Origin: Bacteroidales bacterium UBA3684
Lineage (GTDB): Bacteria; Bacteroidota; Bacteroidia; Bacteroidales; P3
Length of the DNA stretch: 13,678 nucleotides
Assembly: GCA_002372855.1 (NCBI GenBank)
Contig: DFIZ01000004.1
Span: 14,591-28,268, forward strand
Direction: 5' to 3'
Shown in pieces: positions 1 to 7,309 of the stretch. Both the position numbers and the translations under genes were made by a program. The notes under the pieces are model-generated. The model did not search any database and was not told the origin of the DNA. It saw nothing but the letters and a program-made list of their open reading frames with translations. Position 1 is the first letter of the stretch; every line of letters starts with the position of its first letter.

Positions 1-90
1 ATATAAGAACAATATAAGAAATGCCGAATCGGGTAGGTGTTTGGTGGGTGGTTGTTTGAAAGTTTTTTCTTATATATAAAAATTATTTCG
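1..90. other. Upstream non-coding region of kamD
   Basis: No gene is seen here. A 9-base direct repeat ATATAAGAA occurs at 1-9 and 12-20 (period 11, about one helical turn), followed by a G-rich stretch at 31-51 with runs of GGG, GG, GG, GGG and GG. Both lie upstream of the likely -7 element, so they could be regulator-binding or structured DNA, but nothing in the sequence proves a function. No cobalamin riboswitch features (long leader, B12 box) are visible although the downstream enzyme uses adenosylcobalamin. Confidence 0.4.
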
Positions 91-98
91 TATCTTTG
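91..98 (+). promoter_or_regulatory. Bacteroidetes-type -7 promoter element for kamD
   Basis: TATCTTTG matches the Bacteroidetes primary sigma factor -7 consensus TAnnTTTG exactly and is followed by CA. It lies 49 bases before the kamD ATG within an AT-rich tract (61-90). I see no convincing -33 TTTG at the usual distance, only a T-rich run at 62-71. The leader (about 105-146) has CAATAAA/CAACAAT motifs and no Shine-Dalgarno, as usual in this phylum. Confidence 0.7.
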
Positions 99-146
99 CA
101 GTCCGAATTATAGTGTAAAAACAATAAACAAACAATAAAGACAACA

Positions 147-1703
147 ATGCAAAAAAGTAAAGTAGGACTTGATTTTGTCGAGGTTGAGCATGCACGCGAC
201 GTGGCCCGCAAGATAGCGGGACAGGTGCAGGATTTCGTCGAAGATTACACCACGGTGGCCGTGGAGCGCACGCTTTGCCGCTTCCTGGGCATCGACGGTG
301 TGGACGCCAACGAGGTGCCGATGCCCAACGTGGTGGTGGAACACCTGAAGAGCAACGGAGTGCTGGGCGAGGGCGTGATGTTCTATATGGGCAACGCCAT
401 GGTGGAGACGGGCAAGACTCCGCAGGAGATTGCCGAGGCCATCAGCGCCGGCACGCTGGACATCACCAAGCTGGCCGTGCACGCCAAGGCGGACATCGAC
501 AAGGCCCTGGAGCCTGTCATCAACCGGACCATCGACAAGGTGCGCAGCAACCGTCTGCGCCGCGAGAAGTACATCGAAACCATCGGCGAGGGCTCGAAGC
601 CCTACCTGTACATCATCGTTGCCACGGGCAATATCTACGAGGACGTGGTGCAGGCCCAGGCCGGTGCCCGCCAGGGTGCGGACATCATCGCCGTGATCCG
701 CACCACGGGCCAGAGCCTGCTGGACTATGTGCCCTACGGCGCCACGACCGAGGGCTTCGGCGGCACCTTCGCCACGCAGGAGAACTTCCGCATCATGCGC
801 AAGGCCCTGGACGAGGTGGGCGAGGAGGTGGGCCGCTACATCCGCCTCTGCAACTACTGCTCGGGCCTCTGCATGCCCGAAATCGCCGCCATGGGCGCCC
901 TGGAGGGTCTGGATGTGATGCTCAACGATGCCCTCTACGGCATCCTGTTCCGCGACATCAACATGCAGCGCACGCTGATCGACCAGTATATGAGCCGTAT
1001 CATCAACGGTTTTGCCGGCGTCATCATCAATACCGGCGAGGACAACTACCTGACCACCGCCGACGCCTACGAGGAGGCGCACACGGTGCTGGCTTCGGAC
1101 CTGATCAACGAGCAGCTGGCCCTGATGGCCGGCCTGCCCGAGGAGCAGATGGGCCTGGGCCACGCCTTCGAGATGGACCCCATGCTGGAGAACGGCTTCC
1201 TCTACGAGCTGGCGCAGGCGCAGATGATTCGCGAGATTTTCCCCAAGGCCCCGCTGAAATACATGCCCCCGACGAAGTTCATGACGGGCAACATCTTCCG
1301 CGGCCATATCCAGGATGCGCTGTTCAACGTCATCGGCCAGTGGACGCATCAGGGCCTGCAGCTGCTGGGTATGCCCACCGAGGCCATCCATACGCCCTTC
1401 ATGAGCGACCGCTACCTCTCGATCGAGAATGCCAAGTATATCTTCAACAATATGAAGGACATCGGCGAGGAGGTGGAGTTCAAGGAAGGCGGCATCATCA
1501 AGACCCGCGCGCAGAAGGTGCTGCACGACGCCACCCAGCTGCTGGAGACCATGGAGAGCGAAGGCCTCTTCACGGCCCTGGAGAAGGGTATCTTCGCCAA
1601 CGTGAAGCGTCCGAAGACCGGCGGCAAGGGCCTGGACGGTGTGACGCTGAAGGGCGAGCACTACTTTAACCCGTTTGTTGAATTAATGAAAGGAAAGAAA
1701 TAA
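147..1703 (+). CDS. kamD: Lysine 5,6-aminomutase, alpha subunit
   Basis: Catalytic TIM-barrel subunit of the adenosylcobalamin- and PLP-dependent enzyme that moves the terminal amino group of D-lysine or L-beta-lysine from C6 to C5, a cytoplasmic step of anaerobic lysine fermentation to butyrate and acetate. The product is 518 residues, close to the 516 or so of the Clostridium sticklandii subunit. The N-terminus has the family pattern TTVAVERTLCRFLGIDG (residues 35-51). Residues that I recall contacting PLP or cofactor in the clostridial structure (Arg184, Tyr263, Asp298) are present with a +1 offset as Arg185, Tyr264 and Asp299. ATG at 147 follows an A-rich leader and a good -7 element and agrees with family length. 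Ornithine 4,5-aminomutase OraE is excluded because it is much longer and carries a fused cobalamin domain. Leu codons are overwhelmingly CTG. kamE follows after an unusual 100-base repeat-bearing gap. Confidence 0.95.
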   Translation: MQKSKVGLDFVEVEHARDVARKIAGQVQDFVEDYTTVAVERTLCRFLGIDGVDANEVPMPNVVVEHLKSNGVLGEGVMFYMGNAMVETGKTPQEIAEAISAGTLDITKLAVHAKADIDKALEPVINRTIDKVRSNRLRREKYIETIGEGSKPYLYIIVATGNIYEDVVQAQAGARQGADIIAVIRTTGQSLLDYVPYGATTEGFGGTFATQENFRIMRKALDEVGEEVGRYIRLCNYCSGLCMPEIAAMGALEGLDVMLNDALYGILFRDINMQRTLIDQYMSRIINGFAGVIINTGEDNYLTTADAYEEAHTVLASDLINEQLALMAGLPEEQMGLGHAFEMDPMLENGFLYELAQAQMIREIFPKAPLKYMPPTKFMTGNIFRGHIQDALFNVIGQWTHQGLQLLGMPTEAIHTPFMSDRYLSIENAKYIFNNMKDIGEEVEFKEGGIIKTRAQKVLHDATQLLETMESEGLFTALEKGIFANVKRPKTGGKGLDGVTLKGEHYFNPFVELMKGKK

Positions 1704-1706
1704 TCT

Positions 1707-1798
1707 GGTTTAAGGTTTAATGTTTACGGTTTAAGGGAGCTGTCGCACAACATGCGTTCCCTGAGCCTTAAACCTTAAACCATAAACCGTAAACCTTA
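1707..1798. repeat. Inverted repeat of TTTAAGG-like heptads between kamD and kamE
   Basis: The left arm (1707-1736) is built of GGTTTAA-type units and the right arm (1766-1798) of their complement (CCTTAAA, CCATAAA, CCGTAAA). The arms pair over about 30 bases with few mismatches. GGGA (1735-1738) and TCCC (1758-1761) extend pairing towards a loop of about 20 bases. No T-tract follows, so it is not a typical terminator. It fills almost the whole gap between two subunit genes that would be expected to be closely coupled. Confidence 0.8.
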
Positions 1799-1803
1799 AT
1801 AAA

Positions 1804-2592
1804 ATGAGCGAAGGATTGTATTCGATGGAGGCAAAGGACTACGACAAAACCCTTGACCTCACCAAGATAAAGCCATACGGCGACACGATGAACGACGGCA
1901 AGGTGCAGCTGAGCTTCACGCTGCCCGTGCCCGCAGGTGCCGAGGCCGAGGAGGCCGCCAAGCAACTGCTGAAGAAGATGGGCTTCGAGAACCCCCTGGT
2001 GGTGTACCAGAAGGAGCTGACGGAGGGTTTCTGCTTCATGAACTGCTACGGCAGCCTGACGCACACGGTGGACTACACCAACATCCACGTCCCCAAGGTG
2101 GAGAGCACCACGATGGAGATGAAGGAGTGCGACGAGTATATCCGCGAGCACATAGGCCGCAAGATAGTCTGTGTGGGAGCCTCGACGGGAACGGACGCCC
2201 ACACCGTGGGCATCGACGCCATCATGAACATGAAGGGCTACGCCGGCCACTACGGACTGGAGCGCTACGACATGATCGACGCCTACAACCTGGGCAGCCA
2301 GGTGCCCAACGAGGAGTTCATCGCCAAGGGCATCGAGCTGCATGCCGACGCACTGCTGGTGAGCCAGACGGTGACGCAGAAGGATGTCCACATCAAGAAC
2401 CTCACCGAGCTGGTGGAGATGCTCGAGGCCGAAGGCCTGCGCGACAAGGTGATTCTCATCTGCGGCGGTCCGCGTATCAGCCACGAGCTGGCCAAGGAGC
2501 TGGGCTACGACGCCGGCTTCGGCGCCAACACCTATGCCGACGACGTGGCTTCGTTCGTGGCCCAGGAGATGGTGAAGCGCGGGTGGAAATAA
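1804..2592 (+). CDS. kamE: Lysine 5,6-aminomutase, beta subunit (cobalamin- and PLP-binding)
   Basis: Small subunit of the lysine 5,6-aminomutase whose large subunit is encoded just upstream. The 262-residue product has an N-terminal segment of about 115 residues followed by a Rossmann-like B12 domain. The base-off/His-on cobalamin motif DxHxxG reads DAHTVG at residues 131-136, with His133 as the lower cobalt ligand. Lys144 (MNMKGYAGHY, 141-150) matches the lysine that forms the internal aldimine with PLP. Both numbers coincide exactly with those recalled for the C. sticklandii enzyme. A later B12-domain glycine-rich loop (LICGGPRI, near residues 219-226) is present. The start lies directly after the inverted repeat and lacks a Shine-Dalgarno. 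The gene has no promoter consensus of its own, so it is probably transcribed from the kamD promoter. Confidence 0.95.
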   Translation: MSEGLYSMEAKDYDKTLDLTKIKPYGDTMNDGKVQLSFTLPVPAGAEAEEAAKQLLKKMGFENPLVVYQKELTEGFCFMNCYGSLTHTVDYTNIHVPKVESTTMEMKECDEYIREHIGRKIVCVGASTGTDAHTVGIDAIMNMKGYAGHYGLERYDMIDAYNLGSQVPNEEFIAKGIELHADALLVSQTVTQKDVHIKNLTELVEMLEAEGLRDKVILICGGPRISHELAKELGYDAGFGANTYADDVASFVAQEMVKRGWK

Positions 2593-2611
2593 GAGGCCTC
2601 GGAGAGATGCT

Positions 2612-2630
2612 GCGCGCCGCGGCGGCGCGC
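2612..2630. other. GC-only hairpin in the kamE-atoA gap
   Basis: GCGCGCC (2612-2618) and GGCGCGC (2624-2630) form a perfect 7-bp stem with a 5-base loop, 19 bases after the kamE stop. There is no T-tract, so intrinsic termination is unlikely. It could limit read-through or protect the mRNA 3' end of kamDE. The remaining 43 bases before atoA are A-rich leader. Confidence 0.55.
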
Positions 2631-2673
2631 CACTGGACAAAGCATAAACAACTAAAAAAAAACAATAACAAAA

Positions 2674-3333
2674 ATGGAAAAAGAACAGATTAAACCCTTT
2701 ATCGCCAAGCGCGCAGCCCAGGAGCTGCACGACGGCGATGTCGTCAACCTTGGTATCGGTCTGCCGACCCTGATTCCCAACTTCCTGCCCGAAGGTGTGC
2801 ACGTCATCCTCCAGAGCGAGAACGGTATGATCGGCATGGGCCCCACCCCCGAAGAGGGCAAAGAGGACCCGTGGTTCATCAACGCCGGTGGCGGATACAT
2901 CACCCATGTGCCCGGCGCTTCGACCTTTGACAGCGCCACCTCGTTCGGCATCATCCGCGGCGGTCATGTGGACGTCAGCGTCCTCGGCGCCATGCAGGTG
3001 GATGAAGAGGGCGACCTCGCCAACTGGATGATCCCTGGCAAGAAGACCCCCGGTATGGGCGGCGCCATGGACCTCCTGGTGGGTGCCAAGAAGGTGATCC
3101 TCGCCATGGAGCACACTGCCAAGGGCAATCCCAAGATTCTGAAGAAGTGCACCCTGCCGCTCACCGCCAAGGGCCAGGTGAACATGATCATCACCGAGAT
3201 GGGTGTGATGGAAATCACCCCGAAGGGTATCGTGCTGACCGAGATCAACCCCGAGTTCACGGTGGAGCAGGTGCAGGCCGCCACTGAGGCCAAGCTGATC
3301 ATCAGCGAGAATCTGAAGAAGATGAATGCTTAA
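2674..3333 (+). CDS. atoA: Butyrate/acetoacetate-type CoA-transferase, beta subunit
   Basis: Beta (catalytic) subunit of a family I CoA-transferase of the AtoDA/CtfAB/SCOT type. In lysine fermentation the heterodimer swaps CoA between butyryl-CoA and acetoacetate or acetate, yielding butyrate. The 219-residue length is normal for the subunit. The active-site motif SENG is at residues 48-51, with Glu49 the expected CoA-thioester-forming glutamate. The glycine-rich GIGLPTLIP stretch (27-35) and GMGGAMDL further on are typical. The ATG follows an A-rich leader 81 bases after kamE. An alpha subunit (AtoD/CtfA), which normally lies next to this gene, is absent on both sides: kamE precedes it and an unrelated envelope gene follows. 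The exact acyl substrate (butyryl, acetoacetyl or acetyl) cannot be read from the sequence. The symbol ctfB would be equally acceptable. Confidence 0.9.
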   Translation: MEKEQIKPFIAKRAAQELHDGDVVNLGIGLPTLIPNFLPEGVHVILQSENGMIGMGPTPEEGKEDPWFINAGGGYITHVPGASTFDSATSFGIIRGGHVDVSVLGAMQVDEEGDLANWMIPGKKTPGMGGAMDLLVGAKKVILAMEHTAKGNPKILKKCTLPLTAKGQVNMIITEMGVMEITPKGIVLTEINPEFTVEQVQAATEAKLIISENLKKMNA

Positions 3334-3343
3334 ATAAAAAAAA

Positions 3344-3432
3344 GGAGTGCAAGAAGAGTGAACGGGAACGAAAGGCCAACCGCCAAAGACGGCGCTGCCG
3401 TCCTTTTGCTCCCCTTCACTCCTCCGCGCTCC
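3344..3432. repeat. Long imperfect inverted repeat after atoA
   Basis: The left arm (3344-3375, GGAGTGCAAGAAGAGTGAAC onward) and the right arm (3402-3432) are reverse complements at roughly three quarters of positions, enclosing an inner GC hairpin at 3388-3402. It occupies nearly the whole gap between atoA and the next gene. The GAGTGAAGG/CCTTCACTC word resembles the low-complexity ATCACTC repeat at the right edge of the window. Confidence 0.7.
3388..3407 (+). terminator. Probable intrinsic terminator after the kam-ato run
   Basis: GACGGC (3388-3393), loop GCT, GCCGTC (3397-3402) form a perfect 6-bp GC stem followed by CTTTT. It sits inside the larger inverted repeat and separates metabolic from envelope genes. 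The T-run is short, so strength is uncertain. TCCTTTTG at 3401-3408 is one mismatch from the -7 consensus TAnnTTTG and could start transcription of the next unit, but this is weak. Confidence 0.5.
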
Positions 3433-3446
3433 CTTATAATTAAAAC

Positions 3447-4046
3447 ATGAAAAGGACAATCCTTCTAGCTGTAGCGTTGCTTGGCCTCTGCGGCACGGCA
3501 ATGGCACAGCGCCACATCGAATTCCGTTGGCGTGGCATCTACTTTGTCGGCGACGGTTCCTATGTTTTCAACCTCAACCGCTCGCCCAACGAGTCGGGAC
3601 TTGCCGACTCGGTGTCGGGCTTTATGCCGTCGTTTTCGGGTGGCTTTCAGTTCCGCAAGGAGGCTGCCGTGGGTCTGGGTTTTGCCTATCTGGCCGACCC
3701 CACAGGGGCTTTCACGCAGCTGCCTCTCTACGCCGAGCTCCGCAGCCACTTCACGCGCGACCGCCTGACGCCCTATGCAGTGCTGCAGGTTGGCTATTCG
3801 TTGCCTGTGGGCGCCTCGTCGGAACCTCCGGTAACCAAGATTGACGAAGGTGGACTGTACCTTGGCATAGAGTTTGGCGGACGCTACGCCGTCACGCGTT
3901 CGTTCGCTGTGGGAGCGCACTTGGGTTACAAGCTGCTGCAGTCGAACAAAGTGATACGTTACGACCTGGCCAATGAGCCTCTGCTCACCGAGACCGTGGT
4001 GCTCCACATGTTGGGCGGCGGTCTCTCCCTTTATTTCGGCAACTAA
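3447..4046 (+). CDS. Small outer-membrane beta-barrel protein
   Basis: 199-residue exported protein of unknown function. A type I signal peptide covers residues 1-20 (charged MKR, hydrophobic core, AMA before Gln21). The mature part alternates short amphipathic stretches with aromatic ends and Gly-rich turns (GIYFVGDGSYVFNL 30-43; FSGGFQFRKEAAVGLGFAYL 63-82; LYLGIEFGGRYAV 137-149; FAVGAHLGYKLL 153-164) and ends in LGGGLSLYFGN, a typical last strand. Size and pattern suit an eight-stranded barrel such as the Bacteroidetes OMP_b-brl families. No ligand-binding or enzymatic motif is visible. It is the first gene of a tight unit: the GH2-like gene starts 11 bases after its stop, so the two are almost certainly co-transcribed. 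Confidence 0.75.
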   Translation: MKRTILLAVALLGLCGTAMAQRHIEFRWRGIYFVGDGSYVFNLNRSPNESGLADSVSGFMPSFSGGFQFRKEAAVGLGFAYLADPTGAFTQLPLYAELRSHFTRDRLTPYAVLQVGYSLPVGASSEPPVTKIDEGGLYLGIEFGGRYAVTRSFAVGAHLGYKLLQSNKVIRYDLANEPLLTETVVLHMLGGGLSLYFGN

Positions 4047-4056
4047 TTGATTTGCG

Positions 4057-7000
4057 ATGAGAAAGACGGTTCTTCTTTTGATGGCGGCGATAGGCCTGTG
4101 CGCACCTGTTTTTTCCCAAGAGGGTGCACGTATGCCGGCGCGTGCCAACGTCGAGGCCTACGACGACGAGTCGGGCATCATGAAGTCGGCCTACCGTGAC
4201 TCGCCCTATTTCATGGAGTTCACGGGCCGATGGGACCAGAAGAAGACCGACAGTTCGGTGATTTATTCGCGCGAGGTGGAGGTGGAGAAGTTCTGGAGGG
4301 ACTACCGTGTGTCGCTCAATGTGCGCTGCGGTCGCGCCTGCCGCGTCATGGTGGGCGGCAAGACCGTGGGCTACGCCGGCGACTCGCGCCACTGGAACGA
4401 GTTTGCCCTCGACGACTTCCTGAAATACGGCAAGAAGAATGTGCTTGCCATCGAGACCCTCAAACATTCGCAGGATGCGTTGCTCGAGAGCGACGACCAG
4501 ATGGAGGGCCTCAACGGGGAACCCTACCTGTTGTTTAAAGGCGACCCGAATGTGGACGACCTGACGGTGGCGGCGGACTACGACGCTGCGTTGCAGTCGG
4601 GTACGTTGTCGTTGGATATCAACGTTTTCAACAGCAAAAAGAAAGGAAAATACTATGTAGAAGTCGAGGTGTGGGACCCTAAGGGCCACACGTTCGACCG
4701 TATGGGGCGCTGGGTGGTCTTCGACAAGAGCACCACGGCCACCGTCGACCTCAGCCGCTCGTGGAGCAACGTGGAGCCGTGGACGGCTGAAACGCCTAGG
4801 CTGTACACCGTTGTTGTGCGTCTGCGCAACGAGGAGATGGAGGAAGAAGAGGTGGTGGGAACCCGCGTTGGTTTCCGCCGCGTGGAGGTGAAAGACGGGG
4901 TGCTGCAGATGAACGGCAAGCCGTTGACCATCAAGGGCGTCACCTATGGTACCAAACACACAGAAGGGCAGATTGCGCGCGACCGCATGAAACAGGACCT
5001 TCTGGCGATGAAGAAACTCAACATCAACGCGGTGCGCACGGCGAAGTATTCGCCGATGAACCCCTATTTCTACGAGCTCTGCGACGAGATGGGCTTTTAT
5101 GTGGTGTGCGACGCCAACCTGATGCCGGCATCCACGCAGCAGCATGCCGTGGCCACCGACAAGGATTTTATCCCCCTCTTCGAACGCCGTGTGGAGAACC
5201 TCTTCGGAAAGTACAAGAACCATCCGTCGATAATTGCCTGGTCGCTGGGCGAGAGCCGCGATAACGGCATCTGCATGTCGGCGGCATACAAGCGTTTGAA
5301 ATATCTGGACAAGACGCGTCCGGTCATTTTCGCCGGTGCCGATTTTTCGGAGAATACCGATGTTATTGCCTTGATGAACCCTACGGAGAAGGGCTTGCGG
5401 CAGTCGATGGAGAAGACCGGCGACCGTCCCTTCCTGATGCTTGCCGCTGTGGGCGGGGAGAATTTTGCCGACCTTGAAGGGCTGTGGACTTTGGTGCAGA
5501 ACCGCCGCAACCTGCAGGGCGGCTTTGTCGATGTGTGGCCTCTCGGTGGCGCCAAAGCCTCCGACCTGAAGAATCTCTTCTGCCCCTTCGATGTACACCT
5601 GAGCAAAACCACCATCGACGATGCCGAGTTCCTGGTGTACAACCGGAATGATTTCGTCAATTTCAGTGGCTATTTATTAGAATATATCATCTTTACCAAC
5701 CTCCGTCCCAACATCACGGCCGGCGACCTGCCTGTGGCCATCGACGGGGGAGGGGTGGAGTCGGTGAAAGTGGGTATACCGCCTGTGGAGATGCAACCCG
5801 GAGAGGAACTCTTCGTGCGTTTCAATCTGGTTGTGCGCCGCAACGGTGCCCAGTCCCGGCAGTATGTCGAGGACCTGACCCTGGGCACTGTGGAGTTCGC
5901 CCTGTCGCAGCCGGCGTCTTCCATCCCCCTGGTGAACAACGGCGATCCCATTCAGGACAGTGCCATGATGTCCTGCGGTTTGTATTTTGCTGACTATATG
6001 AATGCCACAGGGAATCGCGTCGGCAGCATTGTCCGTCGTCCCGACGAGCGTACCCTCTGCATCGACGATATGTGGAAATACGCCGTGCCGGGAGGCAACA
6101 GCCTCTGCGATGTGCGCACCACCTATACCCGTTTCAGCACGGGCGACGTGGTGGTTGACTACACCGTTTCTCCCGGCGAGAGCGTTGTGGCGGACCGTTT
6201 GCGGCCTGTGTTTTTCCTGGACGCCAACGCCTACGACAGCATCACCTGGTTCGGTCCCGACCGCGAGGTGGTTTTCTCCAGCCGCAATTCGTCCCAGGTG
6301 GGAACCTATTCCCACGCCACCAAGGGCGACGGCGGCATCGTAGAACGCAAACACGTCCGCTGGTGCGCCATCCACAAGGGTGGGGAAGGGCTCTTTGTCG
6401 AAGTGCTCGGCGAGCAGTTCGACATGCTGGACAATGGCGTGTACCTCAGAATCTATCCCCGGAGCAACACCTCTTTCCGTATCCACCTGCGCCCCTACAG
6501 CCAGGCGGATCCTGCCAGCTGCTACGGCATCAGTTTCCCGCGTATGACGGCCGGCATGCTTGAGCCTCCTGTCATCAGCGGCTCGGAGATGCGTTTCTCG
6601 CAGCCGCTGAAGGTGACCATCACCAGCCAGCCCGGCAGCGAGATACGTTACACCCTCGATGGCAGCGACCCCACCAAGGAGTCGCCGCGCTACACAGCGC
6701 CGTTTGCCATCAATGCCACCACCGTGGTCAAGGCTTGCGCCTTTGCCAAGGATATGCCGCCGTCGTTTATCGCCACCCGCAAGTTCAACTACGACTACAT
6801 TGTCTCCACCACCTTCTCCCGCAAGCCCAATACTCCTTTTAACGTTGGCACCGACTCCATCCTGTTCGACAGCGAGAAAGGTACCGTCGACGACCTCTCG
6901 CAGGGCTGGTTGGGATTCTCCGGCGATGGCGTGGTGACCACCGTCCGGCTGGCCAAACCCATCGACATTGAATATGTAACGCTTCGGTTTGCCCATGCGC

Positions 7001-7308
7001 CCGAATTGTGGGCCTTCGCCCCCCGTCAGCTTTCGGTCGCCCTCTCGACCGACGGCACCACCTTCGTCGACACCCTTCAGGTGTCAGTGCCTGTCGAGGC
7101 AGCCTCGGAAGATGCCCGCGAGCCCCGTGTGGTCGAGGTCCGTGTCCCTGTTGACAGGAACGGCATCAGCATGCTGAAAGTCGACGCCCAGTCCATAGGC
7201 ACCATCCCTGCGTGGCACCGTGCCAAAGGGCTCAAACCATGGCTCATGATGGACGAAATCGAAGTCAGCGAAGCCACCCATTCATCATCGGAAACAAACA
7301 CACATTGA
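4057..7308 (+). CDS. Secreted LacZ-like GH2 protein lacking catalytic residues
   Basis: 1083-residue exported protein (signal peptide 1-20, VFS before Gln21). Approximate domains: GH2 sugar-binding jelly roll 45-165; Ig-like 165-272 ending in the family motif TRVGFRRVEV; TIM barrel 275-500; second Ig-like 515-620; LacZ domain-5-like 640-815; chitobiase/hexosaminidase C-terminal-like domain 838-913 (IRYTLDGSDPTKESPRY); discoidin/F5/8C-like domain about 920-1072. Fold landmarks NHPSIIAWSLG (388-398) and LQGGF (486-490) are kept. Recalled E. coli LacZ active-site residues align to non-functional ones: His357 to Gly298, His391 to Lys330, Glu416 to Met356, His418 to Ala358, Asn460/Glu461 to Glu399/Ser400, and nucleophile Glu537 to Ala463. 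It is therefore probably a glycan-binding pseudoenzyme in the periplasm or at the surface; an altered chemistry is less likely. No lipobox or T9SS tail is evident. It lies between barrel and lipoprotein genes with gaps of 10 and 1 bases. Confidence 0.85.
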   Translation: MRKTVLLLMAAIGLCAPVFSQEGARMPARANVEAYDDESGIMKSAYRDSPYFMEFTGRWDQKKTDSSVIYSREVEVEKFWRDYRVSLNVRCGRACRVMVGGKTVGYAGDSRHWNEFALDDFLKYGKKNVLAIETLKHSQDALLESDDQMEGLNGEPYLLFKGDPNVDDLTVAADYDAALQSGTLSLDINVFNSKKKGKYYVEVEVWDPKGHTFDRMGRWVVFDKSTTATVDLSRSWSNVEPWTAETPRLYTVVVRLRNEEMEEEEVVGTRVGFRRVEVKDGVLQMNGKPLTIKGVTYGTKHTEGQIARDRMKQDLLAMKKLNINAVRTAKYSPMNPYFYELCDEMGFYVVCDANLMPASTQQHAVATDKDFIPLFERRVENLFGKYKNHPSIIAWSLGESRDNGICMSAAYKRLKYLDKTRPVIFAGADFSENTDVIALMNPTEKGLRQSMEKTGDRPFLMLAAVGGENFADLEGLWTLVQNRRNLQGGFVDVWPLGGAKASDLKNLFCPFDVHLSKTTIDDAEFLVYNRNDFVNFSGYLLEYIIFTNLRPNITAGDLPVAIDGGGVESVKVGIPPVEMQPGEELFVRFNLVVRRNGAQSRQYVEDLTLGTVEFALSQPASSIPLVNNGDPIQDSAMMSCGLYFADYMNATGNRVGSIVRRPDERTLCIDDMWKYAVPGGNSLCDVRTTYTRFSTGDVVVDYTVSPGESVVADRLRPVFFLDANAYDSITWFGPDREVVFSSRNSSQVGTYSHATKGDGGIVERKHVRWCAIHKGGEGLFVEVLGEQFDMLDNGVYLRIYPRSNTSFRIHLRPYSQADPASCYGISFPRMTAGMLEPPVISGSEMRFSQPLKVTITSQPGSEIRYTLDGSDPTKESPRYTAPFAINATTVVKACAFAKDMPPSFIATRKFNYDYIVSTTFSRKPNTPFNVGTDSILFDSEKGTVDDLSQGWLGFSGDGVVTTVRLAKPIDIEYVTLRFAHAPELWAFAPRQLSVALSTDGTTFVDTLQVSVPVEAASEDAREPRVVEVRVPVDRNGISMLKVDAQSIGTIPAWHRAKGLKPWLMMDEIEVSEATHSSSETNTH

Positions 7309-7309
7309 T

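Noticed and set aside
108..1661. 517-codon minus-strand open frame over kamD
   Set aside because: Antisense shadow of a clearly recognisable enzyme gene; repetitive His/Leu/Val composition, no recognisable motif.
147..2592. Ornithine 4,5-aminomutase instead of lysine 5,6-aminomutase
   Set aside because: Subunit sizes (518 and 262) and the separate small B12/PLP subunit with His133 and Lys144 fit KamDE; OraE is a larger fused chain.
2626..2640. GCCACTGG word resembling a cobalamin riboswitch B12 box
   Set aside because: The gap is only 81 bases, the word follows rather than precedes kamDE, and no surrounding riboswitch helices are present.
1768..3507. 579-codon minus-strand open frame over kamE and atoA
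   Set aside because: Covers two certain plus-strand genes and two gaps with inverted repeats; composition is that of a shadow frame.
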